Shown piece after piece: positions 46,940 through 59,542 of a stretch of 64,000 bases of DNA. Below the pieces are notes generated by a model, which was not told the DNA's origin, made no database searches, and worked only from the letters and a program-made list of their open reading frames with translations. This stretch comes from Acanthopleura granulata (lineage: Eukaryota > Mollusca > Polyplacophora > Chitonida > Chitonidae). The stretch spans positions 12,832,540-12,896,539 of the forward strand of contig JABBOT010000001.1 of the NCBI GenBank assembly GCA_016165875.1, written 5' to 3'. The translations under genes and the position numbers were made by a program. Position 1 is the first letter of the stretch. The number at the start of each line of letters is the position of its first letter.

Positions 46940-47017
46940 AAAAGCACTGCCGATGTGCTGCCCTCCGTTAGGCCCACAAAAGCACTGCCGATGTGCTGCC
47001 CTCCGTTAGGCTCACAA
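46940..47017. repeat. 38-bp perfect-type tandem duplication
   Basis: AAAAGCACTGCCGATGTGCT followed by GCCCTCCGTTAGGCCCAC occurs twice in a row with one difference, so it is recent. Confidence 0.85.
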
Positions 47018-48519
47018 AAGCGCAGACAGGATTCGTCAGCTGAATTCTGGACTAGAAACAATTGTCGGCAAATAAGTCCAAAATGAAACTAAGCTGTGAT
47101 AGTTATTTGCTAATTAGTGGCTATCCCATGCCATTTATCCAAGTGATTAATTGTGCCGTTGCCTGATGAGGCTTCGGCCTGCATGAGGTTACCTTCAGCT
47201 TTAGTCGGCAGACTTCTTTCTCAGCAGACTTCTTGCTTCTCATCCTTTCACCCCCTACTCTCCAGCAAAGGACCTCCACCCGTCAAACATTCCCAACAGG
47301 TGTCCCCACAACTCCTCTTATCTTAAATGACCTTTTATATCTGATATCTTCTCATGAGTAAATGAGGGTAATTGCCGCCAAACCAACGTCCGGGGATATT
47401 TCAGTTGCAACAGCGTGTTGTTGTTCTAACAGAATGAAAAGAAAACATTATTCTGACGGTTTGGGGGTTTTGGCCATAAAGAAAACGTGAAAACCTGGAG
47501 TAAAGGTTTTTTCTGCTCGTCCGCTTTCCCGGAGAGCCGGGGAGAGTTGGGCCTTCATTTTGGAGTTTTTGTTGTCAGTTACCGGTTTGACAGTGGGAAC
47601 AGCCTGGCTTAAATCTCCAGCAAAACTCTTCACCTTGGGACATCCATGGTAACCGCGTTTTGTTTTTGTTGGGAGAAAATCTCTGCTGAGTTACACACCT
47701 GAACGTTACAGTTTTACGTGCATGTTCCTGCACAAATTGAATCAGGAATTCTGAGAGGTTATTTTTAGTCAGTTTTATCAAATTCTAATTTCCTGCGAAC
47801 ACTGATATTGATATCGATAAGTATCACACGTCATTGAAATCACCAGTGTCTTTCTTCTTGTATTGTATACACCTTCACATACTTCCGGCCGGTCCGACCT
47901 ATCTCCGACGACTGTCCGGTAGGAATTTGTGTCCCATGTGTGTCCAAACACTGAATTATGTGGGTTTTATGTTTGGCAAAGTTTAGCACTTTAGGACATC
48001 GTTGTAAGGAAATCCAGTGATAACATGATGGATGTGACACGTTTGTGTGCTGTGAGGACGAGTTAAGCCATCAAGATCCCACTAGCAATTTCCTAGATGA
48101 GAACCTGTTATATGTGACCCGCTATAAACAATGCTGGCAGTGTCTTTAAATATCTAAACTCATCAATTCATTTTTCATTGCCGTATACGCTGACACCTTT
48201 AAAAGCCTACGAGATAAAATCTGGATGTACTTGTTTTGATTTACCTGGTATTTAATGTCAGTTATTTTTTCTCGGTGTGATAAGGGTCCGGTAACGGCAT
48301 GTCGTGCGGATTAGGACGAGCCGATCTAGTCTCACCTGATTACAGGTACTCTCACTTGGAATGATTCTTTCTGTGTGGATTAATAATCCCAAAGTGTGTG
48401 AGTGCACAGCCTAAGGCTTTGTCACGTGACTACGACAGTGGCTGTCGCGAGAATATCGAAAAAGTGTACTTCAGTACATTTATATCGGTCAAATCTCGTC
48501 TTTATTTTGGGCATGATTG
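47018..48519. other. no recognised feature
   Basis: No array, exon or RNA gene seen. Confidence 0.3.
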
Positions 48520-48845
48520 CACCTGAGGTACATGCTAGGGATGTTAGACTTTCACCTCAGTTAATACATGGGTCAGTGTAAGGGATGTTAGGCTTTCATC
48601 TGAGTGTATACATGGGTCAGTATTAGGGATGTTAGACTTTCACCACTGTGTATACATGGGTCAGTATTAGGGATGTTAGACTTTCACCACTGTGTATACA
48701 TGGGTCAGTGTTAGGGATGTTGGGCTTTCACTTTAGTGTATACATCGGTCAATGTTAGGAATGTTAGGTTTTCACCTCAGTGCATAATACATGGGTCAAT
48801 GTTAGGGATGCTAGGCTTTTACCTCAGTGTATACAGTGTTAGGCC
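48520..48845. repeat. about 44-bp minisatellite
   Basis: Seven units of TTAGGGATGTTAGGCTTTCA, CCTCAGTGTATACATGGGTCAGTG. The TTAGGG core recurs but is not in tandem, so it is not telomeric. Confidence 0.85.
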
Positions 48846-51800
48846 GCCAAGGCAGGTACTTTTATGAAATGGAATGTTGCAATTTTAAATGCAGTTGAGT
48901 TATTTAATAACCGAGGACAATTCTGAGATTAAATATTTATAGATTTTGATAAAACTTAACTGTCATATCTGGAGGATATTGTTATATCGTGTATTGTGTT
49001 AGAATCCCGGTAGAATAACCTGTTACGTCCGCTTTTGTCTGAAGGTGTGTGCAGGGCTGATCTCTAGCTACAGCAATAAAGTGAATCAGATACGGCTCTT
49101 GAGTGATAAAGTTTCGGCTGGAGTGGTAAATTTCACCCGTTACAACAAAAAGAGCTTCCTTTCGCTATTGCATCCTGGTGGTTTTTGTGTTACAAACGGT
49201 AAGGCTCTCCGCCGCCCTTGTTTGCGATTTATGACTGTCAATGTGATCTTGACCTTTCTAACGCCATTGTTTGTTGTAACATTGGGGGTGTTTTTGTCAA
49301 TTATGTCGCCAAGATGACGACCTGTGTCTTGTTTGCCTGTCAGCTCGATCTTTACAAACGCATATGCGTATGTCTAGATAATCTAGCAACCAATGATGAC
49401 ATCATTTTAAAACTGTATATTTTGTTGTGATGCCAAATGCATACAACAGTAACAATCCAGCAGCAATTCGCCTTGGTGACCAGTTGTTGATATGCAAGGA
49501 ACTTTACCCATTCTTGGGTCGTACACGGATTTTTCGGACAGTATGGATGTTGAACATCAGATATGGAAGTTACGTAAATATCATGTTGACAAAATTTTAG
49601 AGCATGTAGTGAAGGGGTAAAACCAGTTTTGTTTTTGATTCCTTTGTGGTAATTTATACAGCTTCCAGTCGTGTTGCTATCACGATAAAAAACAAACATA
49701 TTACAGTTATGACTAATAACGGCTTTGGATGGCCAGTGACCTGGCGGCGTGATTGCAGTGCTAGAATCATGTAAACAATTAACCATTTTTTAGTATTCCA
49801 TGAATTTGTACGAAATAGTGGGCATAAATTCAAAGAATGGATTACATGTTGTGCGAACGATCGTATTTGTAACCTAAAATGCAAAAAAATGTTTCCAAAC
49901 TAGAAGTGGTTTATTGTGTATGACTTAGCCGATGAAATCCATTATGAGATATTTTTCTCTGATATAGGCCATTTTGGGTTTGTAAAATAAAACCTATCTA
50001 TCTATGCATCTATTACATGGACCTATCGCGAAAATGGGATACTCTGTGAGTTCAGTTATATTCCGCCAGACAACTGCATGCTCGCTCCTGTGGACATAAC
50101 AGCACACATGCACGAGGAGTAGTTTGTAAACATTCGGCTGCAGTAAAGCTGAGATTGACTGTGACGATAAACGTTAGAGATCAAAACCAAAGCATCGACC
50201 TCAGTGTCGTAGTCGGCAAATGGACTGCTGACGGAACGTGCATCCTTTGTGGTAAGAAGCAGAATTAAAGTAAGGAAACATAATTATATCAGCGATAAGG
50301 AAATGTACATTGGAATACTGTGTATCCGGTTGTCCTGAGGAATTGGCGTTTATCTTGCTAGAAATTTAGCAAGTTAAAATGGCTTTCATCAGACAAGAGA
50401 AACATTCTCCTCGATGACCCAACCATTAACAACACTATACAGGCTCGTACCGCTGGCGAATAACTTTATTGTGTGTGTTTCTCCACCACGTGATACAAAG
50501 CCATATTTCATTCATTTATTCATTCAAGATTACATTTAGTGACTAGAGTCCATGTGGTGTTGCATGGCTTGCAATCTCGTACAGATGCTGTATTCAAACC
50601 GTTATACTGCATCACATCGAACCGACCAGTCCTGTTTCCTAGCTTTAACCTATCAGTGCTCAACGACAGGCAAGGTCGCAACAAGTGCTATTTGATCCGT
50701 TGATGAGGAGGGGTTTATCCTACACTGAACTCAGGATACCGCAGTGAAATGGGTTTTCTGCCCCAACTATGTAAAATCCAAAGGAAATAAATAAACAACT
50801 GTTCAAATAGAGTCAAGTTTTCCCTGTCGTATATGCATTCGAAATTCAACGCCCACGGCGTAAGTAATTAAACCGTGACCTCAGCAATGAATACCAGCAC
50901 ATAACAAAATCAGGAAATTTGTCACCGACTGCGACCATCAAAATCTAATGGTGAGAATTCTTGTTCGATATCAGCAGTGATTATGGTTGTTATGAAATTC
51001 TCTCTGCCGAATTGTGCAGCTCTTAAAATCAACTTTATTTGTGGCAGCTTTGTTGCCGAGATTAAATACGTTAAACTTAAGCTGAAAAAATCACATTAAC
51101 GCGATCAACCGTAAATCTAAACAAGACTTGAATGCTACGTGTTAACATTTTAACCCTAAATGTAAAAAAATGTAAAAGTAAAAACATGAAAGCTAATTGT
51201 AAAAACTTGCAAATTCAATCAATCTTTACAGTAACTCTATAGCAGTATACTTTTTATCAGTGTTGTCCTACAAACCGCCTTGAACGAAAACACCAGCAAA
51301 ACTTTTTTCAACGTGACGAAATTATTCCTTTTCCTAATTCGCATGTTTTATTATATAACTTGTGTACTGTAGAATTTGAGGAGATGTTCATATTAGTAGC
51401 ACTTTTTCGTTTTGATAACTTCGCAATAAACAGTTTTCTTTTGCTGTTGGAATTTGTCAGGCAACGATGTGTGAAGAGGCGGCTTTAAGAAAAATAAACT
51501 ACCACGCCCACTGACGTGACTATAGTCATGGAAGACAGGAGTACATAACATGAATCTCATGTACGCTGTCGATTGGATTTGCGAAAGAGACCTGACTCAG
51601 TGATAAAAAGAGACATTTTCAGGTGCTAGCACCAGATGCACATTGCATGGCGGCCTTGCATACGGAATTCCTAGGACCCCCCCCCTCCTTTCGCTCTTCT
51701 TTTTGTCACTCTGAAGACCTGTTGTCTTGCGCCAATATGACGTGCACATCTGTGCATCTCAGTTTGGGAATTTCGTGAATCGGTACGTTACCAAGGGCAC

Positions 51801-54349
51801 CTCGTTTTCCTCCATTAGGTAGAGTGACCGACATTGCATAATGGAACAGTTCTCGGGTATGGCGTTCAGCGACAATAAAACAAACGATATCAAGTTTGTT
51901 ATGTTATAGAGTCACAGGATTAACCTGCAACAGAGGTTGTAATGGACGCGTGGCCACACGACTCTTTGCCCTACGTCCTTTGGCATATTGGCTAAGACTG
52001 TTCCAAAACCCCTGTCCGAAACCATAGATCACCCGGAGAAAACCTATCAGCGGATGTTTACCCAGGCCATTCAGTAGGATGGAGATTAAGTCGACTAAGC
52101 CGTATTGTGGGGAAAACTTTAACAGACGCCAGTGGAAGGACAAGGTTACAATTCACAGTCCCCAGAATTGTTCATTTCCGAGGCCTTTCAGATGGTGAAA
52201 TAAATATTGGGGTCATTTTAATGCCAGGGTCGATTCGGCTTCCAGTGTGGAGCCGCTTTGACTGAATGTGAAACTTCGACTTCTGTACACCTGTATATAG
52301 AATTTCCAGTTCACAACAAATGCATTTGAATCACGGGACGTCATACTCTTGAATTTGAAACTTAACGTCCTGCATATAAAAGCTGTGTGTTCTGTGTCTC
52401 ACTAATTCGGAACAGAAGTGTTAGGTGTGTAGGACTCGTGCGCAGTACAAATCTGTTTTGTCAGAGGCCATGACTTCACATGTAAGGTTTGCGATGCTAG
52501 AAGAGCTTTGGTGTATCAAGCTTGTCATCACAGCTCCGCCACAGCTTGGGGCCTGAGAGGGAACACACCCAACACCTCTCTGTCCAGCTGTGTTAAGGGC
52601 CCGGGCTGGAGGGGTAATGCACAAAGCTGTTATACTTTAACTTGACTCACGTTCACAGTAAGAGGCTACTGTGTTGATAGCTTCCATCATGATCACCGCC
52701 AAGTGCAAACGTCCTACTCACGACTTCTAAGGCCAAGGAAAGGCATTAATCAGATTAGCTTTTTTAGGTTCCATGTTATTCAATATTAGTTTTCATTCGT
52801 TTATTAAGAGGACACTTTTCGCCTTGAAGTGCCGCGGCACACTGATGAAGAAGAAAAAAAGAAAACTGAGATTACCAGAGTCAGGAAATATGAGCGTTTG
52901 TCATGTGGTCGACTGTCGTTGGAGAAGTGAGATGTATGGTGGGAGAGGGCAAGGTTATGTAATAGCGGAAATAGCCTCTAAATCACCAGACGACAAACGC
53001 TTTGGAAACAATAAAGGCTTTTGAAATACCTAAATGACTGAAAATAATTTTAAAAAAGTACAGCTGGTATGTTTGATTTGCCCTAAGGTACTATTAGCGC
53101 TATCGGGTAATGTTTCTGTCACGTGACCGCCAACAGTTGTACATTTCATTTCGCCTGGGCATTGTAGCTGACTTGGTGTGTAACTCAGCTTCACCCGACA
53201 TTTCAAAAGTTCTAACAATTTCCCGGCCGTTGCCTCACACCAGCACGAGGCGCACATGTTTACGTCATTGCTTTCTGAGACCTAATTATCATATACCTCT
53301 GACATGCCCAAATGTGGATAAAGTTCGCTGAATGTATATGAATCTGACATGTAGACCGAGAAGTCCGATATTCGTATACCATTCGTAAATCATGAAGGGG
53401 ATTTTAAAGTCGATAAAACAACCAATAACAACAGTACCCAAAGGGGTATTTCAGAAATAATGTGTACAAATACATGTAGAAAATAGATCTGTAAACATGT
53501 AAGCGAGAAGCATGCAGTCACAGTGATGCAGGGAAGACCGATCCAATTCAAATTCAAATAGTAGTCCGTGAATAATGTTAAGGTTGAATGCAAATATAGG
53601 TATCTCAGTCTCGCTTTGATTGCAACTTATTGTTCATAAACGCACCATGCTGTTGCCATAAACATAAATGCTTACACTAATCCTAGCCCCGGGTCAAGCA
53701 CGTTTAGATTATCGCCTGGTAAATAAAAATGTTTGAGCTTTAAAGACTTATTAATACTTCCCTCAGGTTAGTTCTGCCGAAAGAGGTGAGCAAATGATAG
53801 GCATTGGAAAGCCTATGCACTGTTGGTAAATAACATCACCGAATTTCACACTGATATTATTTATGAGAAATTCCAGCAGTTCACTGAACAGTGAAACATC
53901 CCGTGAATGGTAACTTACCACAGCCAGGATTTATATTAATGCTGAAGAGGCATCAGTGAGGATTTATAAATCCTCTTACAGACCTGCCGTTATTTTCAAT
54001 GCATATTAACTGAAATATGAATTCAGCCAGAAACCATAGAAAAATTTAAATTTATAAATGCCATAATCATATAGGAAATGTATGTATCTGAAGTTAATCA
54101 TTTCGACTTTTATGCATTGTGGGGTTATACTGATGGTAGAATAGATATCAAACAAAGTTTACTTTAGATGTAATACAACTTATTCAAAGACGGTTTCTCT
54201 TTGAAGTATATTATTTTACCTTTATAAATATTTCAGCTTGTAGATTGATAAATTATGGACTTCAGACGTCAGATATGGAGACAAAGGGCAGGCAGGTTGG
54301 AAAAGCTATATAGTATAGTTATAGTAGACTGTGGAAAAAATGGTTGTGG
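48846..54349. other. distal intron 1 of copy B, no recognised gene
   Basis: About 5.5 kb with A/T-rich stretches and short frames only (for example 49352-49786 minus, 52773-53024 plus). No alternative signal-peptide exon for copy B was found here by reading. Confidence 0.4.
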
Positions 54350-54760
54350 ACACCATATAAGAGTTTGGATAACAATTTTCTCGGGAACAACATAGGGACA
54401 GAGATAACAAATGATCAGAGGACTGCACGAGGATTGGCACAACTAATGACTAGAGGCTAGCAGAACGATTGGGATAAGAACAGGGGACAGCCTAAGCAGC
54501 TGGATAAAGATTGGTTAGAGGACGGTACGAGGGTTGAGGTAACAAATAATTAGATTACTGCAATGATTGACGGTACGAATTACAGAAGCCACCGTAAACA
54601 AAAGGTTTAAAATGACTTAAAAAGACTTAAAATGATAAACAGAGGCTATAGTATAAAAAGTGTAAAGACAGTAGAGGACAATATAAGGGTGGAGATAACA
54701 GTTGCGTAATTAGAGCACTGCACAAGGGGTGGGGTGACAAATCATTCCTAAAAATGAATT
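54350..54760. repeat. weak tandem repeat
   Basis: Drifted units sharing AGAGGACNGTACGAGG and GAGATAACAAATNATTAGA; period about 45-60. Confidence 0.4.
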
Positions 54761-55544
54761 TCACGACTATGTATACTCTGTGTTTGTGTGTAGGTCCGTT
54801 GTTGCATTTTATAACAAGCTTTCAAAGATAATTTCAAGTGCTGCCTTTATCATCAGATTTTGGCATATGCAGGCATGGTCTGTCTTTGTGAAACAGAGCT
54901 TCACAGAACCCAAAGATGTGAATGTGAGGATGTTGGGGACATCTCTGTTATCTATACACGTCACGTGATCTTATCAGACATTGATTTGGGAATGTTAAAT
55001 ATTGTCAGATGTAAGCTGGTGTGGAACAAACTCGTGACTGTGCACACCGCTAATCTCCCCAGGGGCACAAAGCGAACCTTCAGGGGTGCCCTTCCAGAGG
55101 TGTAGATTTCTGGAGGAGGCCCGACTGTGGGGGCGGCTGTTTGTGTTGAAGTTGAGTCACTTCCGGGCGCGTATAAGTGGCGCAGTTGTTCGGCATGTCA
55201 CATGGTCATTAGCACGGGGTGTCTCCGCAGTTGACACATCGTGATCCTCACATCTGCTCTCTCCATCCAGACTCCTGATGTGTAAAAATGACACTGTAGT
55301 CTGCACAGAACTGGGACATAAACGTATGAAACAACAGAAGTCAACATTTCCCAAATGTCTCTTTAACGTCAAATTAATTCAGTGTTTTTTCCACGAGCCT
55401 GTTTCAGACTTGTACAGAGTACGTCAGTAGATGCTGTATTAACGATTAACGGAAACGTATATAAAATAAAATCAGAGGTGAGAGTAAACTAGTACAAATA
55501 TCATCACATGGAACTACTAGGTTTGCAGACTAGTGGCCCGAAAC
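54761..55544. other. no recognised feature
   Basis: Unique-looking intron sequence. Confidence 0.3.
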
Positions 55545-55820
55545 TGATCAGTACTTTTGGTTCATGAACTGATCAGAACTTCTGGTTCATAAACTGATGA
55601 GAACGTCTGGTTCATAAACTGCTCAGTACCGCTGGTTCATAAACTGATCAGTACTTCTGGTTCATAAACTGATCAGTACTGCTGGCATAAACTGCTCAGT
55701 ACTGCTGGTTCATAAACGGCTCAGTACTTCTGGTTCATAAACTGATCAGTATTTCTGGTTCATAAACTGATCATTACTGCTGGCATAAACTGATCAGTAC
55801 TTGTAGTTCATAAACTGATC
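55545..55820. repeat. 25-bp minisatellite just upstream of copy B exon 2
   Basis: Eleven units of TTCATAAACTGATCAGTACT followed by TCTGG, ending about 50 bp before the exon 2 acceptor. Confidence 0.88.
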
Positions 55821-55868
55821 TCTTAGTGTTATAATAATGACCTCTGTCCGTTTCTCTGTGTGTTGTAG

Positions 55869-56036
55869 GATTAGCGATCCAGTACACTTCACCATTCCGA
55901 CTCTGGGTGGCAATCCTGAATTTCACGGACCGCAGTTTTAAAAAGATACCCCTTGCGATAGCGGACACTCTGCACAGACTGAACATCAACGGCATGAAGA
56001 CAACCGAGATATTCCTGGCCGGACATGGACATGGAG
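55869..56036 (+). CDS. copy B exon 2: helix region and nucleophile elbow
   Basis: The acceptor is TTTCTCTGTGTGTTGTAG and the donor GGAG|GTAATG. It encodes residues 71-127, ending EIFLAGHGHGG. The one-base phase carried from exon 1 restores Gly71. The length and both phases mirror copy A exon 2. Gly124 replaces the expected Ser. Confidence 0.85.
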
Positions 56037-56170
56037 GTAATGTGACATAACACCAGATAGGACACATGCCATGACACCCGACAAGACACCCAACAAGAAC
56101 CTGGCAGGACACCTGACAGGACATCCCACTGGAAATCTAACAGAACTCCCGACTAGGCACTAAACTAATC
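56037..56170. repeat. short degenerate repeat following the exon 2 donor
   Basis: Units like CCTGGCAGGACACCTGACAG recur with a 12-20-bp rhythm. The unit resembles the exon 2 end (CCTGGCCGGACATGGACATG). Confidence 0.45.
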
Positions 56171-56416
56171 ACCGACAATACACCCAACTGGGCACCGTCT
56201 ATGGCACGGTGGACACCACCACACTGACGCTAAGTGATTTTTTCTTTATTTATTTTCTTATTTCACCGAAGTCACCTCATGGAGAGTTGATTGCCTCTAT
56301 AATGTGATGCTTAGTCACCACCTGACCCGTTGGTTACCTGTCTAATGTGATGATTTGTTCTCTTTTTGATGTCGTTGGTTGCCGTCGTAATGTCTTTCCG
56401 TTGATGTCCTTGCCAG

Positions 56417-56591
56417 GTGTATTAGTTCAGAGGTATACTCAAATGGTACCGGACATCCTGAAGGGCGTCATCCTTTTTTCGTCTTACCTGACGCGGAGTC
56501 AGAGGCCGGCAGAGTTCCCGGTGCCCTTCCTGACTCTGTCAGGGGACCTAGACGGAGTCGCCCGGATAACCAGATCAGCCAGCTCTTTCCG
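56417..56591 (+). CDS. copy B exon 3: Asp-loop region
   Basis: The acceptor is GATGTCCTTGCCAG and the donor TTCCG|GTACGC. It encodes residues 127-185 with LKGVILFSSYL and the Asp-loop FLTLSGDLDGVARITR; Asp170 or Asp172 would be the acid of the triad. It is 35 bases longer than copy A exon 3 because the intron sits further downstream. Confidence 0.87.
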
Positions 56592-56974
56592 GTACGCATG
56601 TCACATGTTCACCACATCTAGGTTTACTGTTTAACATTTTGTCACAACGTTGCTTATGCGTGAACAGGGCTGTTTCTTCTAATTATATCTGCCTATAGAT
56701 CTACAATCTGCTTTAAGGTTGATGTTTTATTCAGAGTTAACCGTGAAAACCTGGTAATATTCGTACGTTGTGTTTCTTGTCTCTTTTACTCTACTATACA
56801 GTTCGACATGGGTCACGTAACTGAGACATCTTTCACGAAGAAGTTTTTCTGTACTTCTGCCTCCTTTAGTTAGATAAACTTTCCACAAGGAACGTTGGAA
56901 AACAGTAAAGCTAAGGAAAACGTATTCAACCGAAAGGACGAAGCCTTTCGTAACAGCTGCGTTGAATTCGCCCG

Positions 56975-57227
56975 GGGGCCTCCATGGCCGAGGGGGTTTG
57001 CGCGCTAGCGCAGCGTAATAACCTCGATGCCTCTCACCGATGCGGTCGCTGTGAGTTCAAGTCCAGTTCGTGCTCTCCGGCCGTACGTGGGAAGGTCTGT
57101 CAACAACCTGCGCATGGTCGTGGGTTTCCCTCGGGCTCTGCCTGATTCATTCCCACCATAATATTGGCCGCCGTATAAGTGAGATATTCTTGAGTACAGG
57201 GTTAAAAGCCAATCAAATAAATAAATA
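56975..57227 (+). mobile_element. tRNA-derived SINE in intron 3 of copy B
   Basis: The best-preserved head of the family: GGGGCCTCCATGGCCGAGGG (box A), GTGAGTTCAAGTCCAG (box B), then the body, the 3' block GTGAGATATTCTTGAGTACA and an (AAAT)n tail. Confidence 0.92.
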
Positions 57228-57249
57228 CAATGAATTCATCTGTTACTTA

Positions 57250-57493
57250 AAGGGGACATCGCGCTACCGCTGCGCAATGATCCAGAAGCCTCCCACCAAT
57301 GCGGTCGCTTTGAGTCCAAGTCCAGCTCATGCTGGTTTCCTCTCCGGCCATACGTCGGAAGGTCTGCCATGAACTTGCGGTGAGTTTCCCCCAGGCTCTG
57401 CCCGGTTTCCGCCCACCATAATGCTGTCCGCCATCGTATAAGTGAAATATTCTTGAGTGCGGAGTAAAACACAAACCAAATAAATAAATAAAT
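57250..57493 (+). mobile_element. tRNA-derived SINE, 5'-truncated, in tandem with the previous copy
   Basis: Begins at the CGCGCTACCGCTGCGCAATG position of the family and runs through GTGAAATATTCTTGAGTGCG to (AAAT)n. Only about 22 bp separate it from the preceding SINE, and it ends about 47 bp before exon 4. Confidence 0.9.
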
Positions 57494-57540
57494 GTTATTT
57501 AAAGAGTCATGAGGATTAAACGTTTGAGTGTTTGTTTCAG

Positions 57541-57823
57541 AGAGTTGCAGCTGGATGTAGAGGAAGATTCCAACGAGATTTACCGAAGCCCTATGGTTAT
57601 TCTACAAGGAGCCAACCACGGCTCTCTGATTTCCACCACCTTACCGGAAGCGCTGGCTGACCTCGACCTTGACCCAGAAGTGTCGGGTGAGGAAACGAGA
57701 AGCATGGCCGCTAACTACACATCCTGGTTCATGGTTTCCACGCTGTCTGATCCAGCTTCCTACAAGGTCTTAGCTAGGTTAAAACTCCGAAGCGCTTACG
57801 AAAACACCAAGGAAATTATGAAG
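57541..57823 (+). CDS. copy B exon 4: His motif
   Basis: The acceptor is GTTTGTTTCAG; one base completes Arg185. The donor is ATGAAG|GTAAAT, phase 0. It encodes residues 185-279, including PMVILQGANHGSLIST, the likely His-bearing loop (His211), and PEALADLDLDPEVSGEE. No equivalent was found for copy A within the window. Confidence 0.88.
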
Positions 57824-57953
57824 GTAAATTTACTTATTTGTCCTCTAACACTACCCTCATGATGAGAAGGGACTTTGTTTTCGAATCCAGTTGTCAATGG
57901 TTACTCTTGGATTTTAGGACATACGGTTTTTCGGGCACCGTATCTTGTTTTCA

Positions 57954-57998
57954 TCCATAAACCTGACCGCATGCGCGTAGGTAAATATTCTTAAAGAA
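57954..57998 (+). mobile_element. possible SINE 3' fragment
   Basis: CATAAACCTGACCGCATGCG followed by GTAGGTAAATATTCTTAAAG resembles the SINE 3' block. Short and diverged. Confidence 0.35.
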
Positions 57999-58139
57999 AG
58001 CCGTTATTATAAGGGGAAAAACAGTTTCTTTAATATTTTCAAAATGTGTATTGATCGTTCTATAACTTTCCCTGAAGTTTCTACCCATGCCCAATTTTCC
58101 TCTGATGGTTTAATGATTTCGCACCTTATAACATCTTCA

Positions 58140-58695
58140 GATCTCTTTGCTCGTGTCATTATTTGACTGACCTTTTTCTGACATTTTATGATCTCTGTCT
58201 GCAGATCCCACATTTTCTGGTTGTTTCATGACATCACCTGATCTGTCGTTCATCCCATATTTATATCTGATCGTTTCAAGACATCCAATAATGTCTTTTT
58301 TCATGGATTCATCACGTGATTTCATCTGATGGTTACATGACGTTTATTAGTTTTTTTCACTCTGATCGTTTCATGCCGCCTTTTCCTGGGATCTTTCCAT
58401 TTCATGTTTTCTTCTGATTTTTAATGACATGATGTTTCATACGGTGTTTTCCTATGATCGTTTCCTACCATGCTTTCCTCTAATCGCTTCATGCCGTATT
58501 TTCCCCTGATCGTTTCTTACCATGTTTCCTCTAATCGTTTCATGGTGGATTTTCCTCTGATCGTTTCATAGCGTGTATTCTTCTGATCGTTTCATGCCGT
58601 CTTCCTCTGGTGGTTCCATGCCGTATTTTTGCAGTTATCCTACAGATTTTTTCATGACATGTTTTCTTCTGATGTCTCATGCCCTTTTCCCTGTG
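58140..58695. repeat. about 29-bp minisatellite filling intron 4 up to the exon 5 acceptor
   Basis: About 18 drifted units of TTTTCCTCTGATCGTTTCATGCCGT. It is pyrimidine-rich on the plus strand and ends roughly 10 bp before the exon 5 acceptor. Confidence 0.8.
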
Positions 58696-58704
58696 ACCCT
58701 ATAG

Positions 58705-58818
58705 CCGATCCTTGCAGTTCATGACATGATTCAGAGTCAGGAGTACACGTCACCCTGGTCACGAATTTCACAGATCTGGGTCTCGGGACTTCGGGGACTG
58801 GAGTCAGCCAGACTGTGG
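58705..58818 (+). CDS. copy B exon 5
   Basis: The acceptor CTGTGACCCTATAG and donor CTGTGG|GTAAGA give 38 in-phase codons (residues 280-317, starting PILAVHDMIQSQEYTSPW). The nearby alternative acceptor CTTGCAG at 58711-58717 would bring an immediate stop in the phase supplied by exon 4, so the upstream AG was chosen. Confidence 0.75.
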
Positions 58819-59143
58819 GTAAGACTCCGACTGAAGCTATACTTGTCTATAGCTGTCGGTGATTTGGTAAAAGATGATTTGTCTAATTTTTGGTAATATC
58901 TTGGATTTTATAAAGACAATGTTTAGTTGAGTATATAGCACTTAACCTTCCCTTTGTTTGATCCAGGCCTCATGCACAGGGCTTAGACGGTTAAATCGAT
59001 GGCTTGCAGCAATTTGACCAATAAAGTAATGTGTTCAAATCTATAACTGTCCCGATTTCGACTGCAGCTCTAAGTCTGGGTGTTTATACAAGGTGCCTGT
59101 CAAAGGGGTTACCCGGGGCAATAAATGTGATACGTTACACTCT

Positions 59144-59197
59144 ACCCATAAACCTGATGGCCATCGTATCAGTGAAAAATTCTTATTTGTGTACGGA
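59144..59197 (+). mobile_element. SINE 3' fragment
   Basis: CCCATAAACCTGATGGCCAT followed by CGTATCAGTGAAAAATTCTT matches the 3' block of the family, directly upstream of a complete copy. Confidence 0.6.
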
Positions 59198-59198
59198 A

Positions 59199-59448
59199 GC
59201 CTCCGTGGCTGAGGGGATTAGCGAGCTACTGCAGCATAATGAATCAGGTGCCTCCCACCAACGCGATCGCTGTGAGTTCAAGCCCAGCTTACTCTGACTC
59301 CCTGTTCGGCCGCACTTGGAGAGGTCAGCCAGCAACCTGCGGATGGACGTCGCCTCTGCCCGGTTTTCTCCCACCATTATGCTGGCCGCCGTTGTATAAG
59401 TGAAATATTCTTGAGTACGGCGTAAAACACCAATTAAATAAATAAATT
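59199..59448 (+). mobile_element. tRNA-derived SINE in intron 5 of copy B
   Basis: Full-length: GCCTCCGTGGCTGAGGGGAT (box A), GTGAGTTCAAGCCCAG (box B), the body, GTGAAATATTCTTGAGTACG and an (AAAT)n tail. The 3' end is partly repeated afterwards (CTGAGTACGGCGTCAAACAT at 59451-59470). Confidence 0.93.
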
Positions 59449-59542
59449 AACTGAGTACGGCGTCAAACATCATTGAAAGCGAATGTAATGCAATTCTTCG
59501 TCTTGTTACTGTCCATATTTAATGTCCAATTCCTGTCTGCAG

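Noticed and set aside
48520..48845. Interstitial telomeric repeat (TTAGGG)
   Set aside because: TTAGGG occurs once per 44-bp unit and is not in tandem.
56975..57060. Functional tRNA gene
   Set aside because: Box A and B are present, but the sequence continues into a SINE body and 3' block and does not fold as a complete tRNA; it is a SINE head.
58711..58717. CTTGCAG as the exon 5 acceptor
   Set aside because: With the phase of exon 4 it gives an immediate stop (TTC ATG ACA TGA). The AG at 58703-58704 keeps the frame open.
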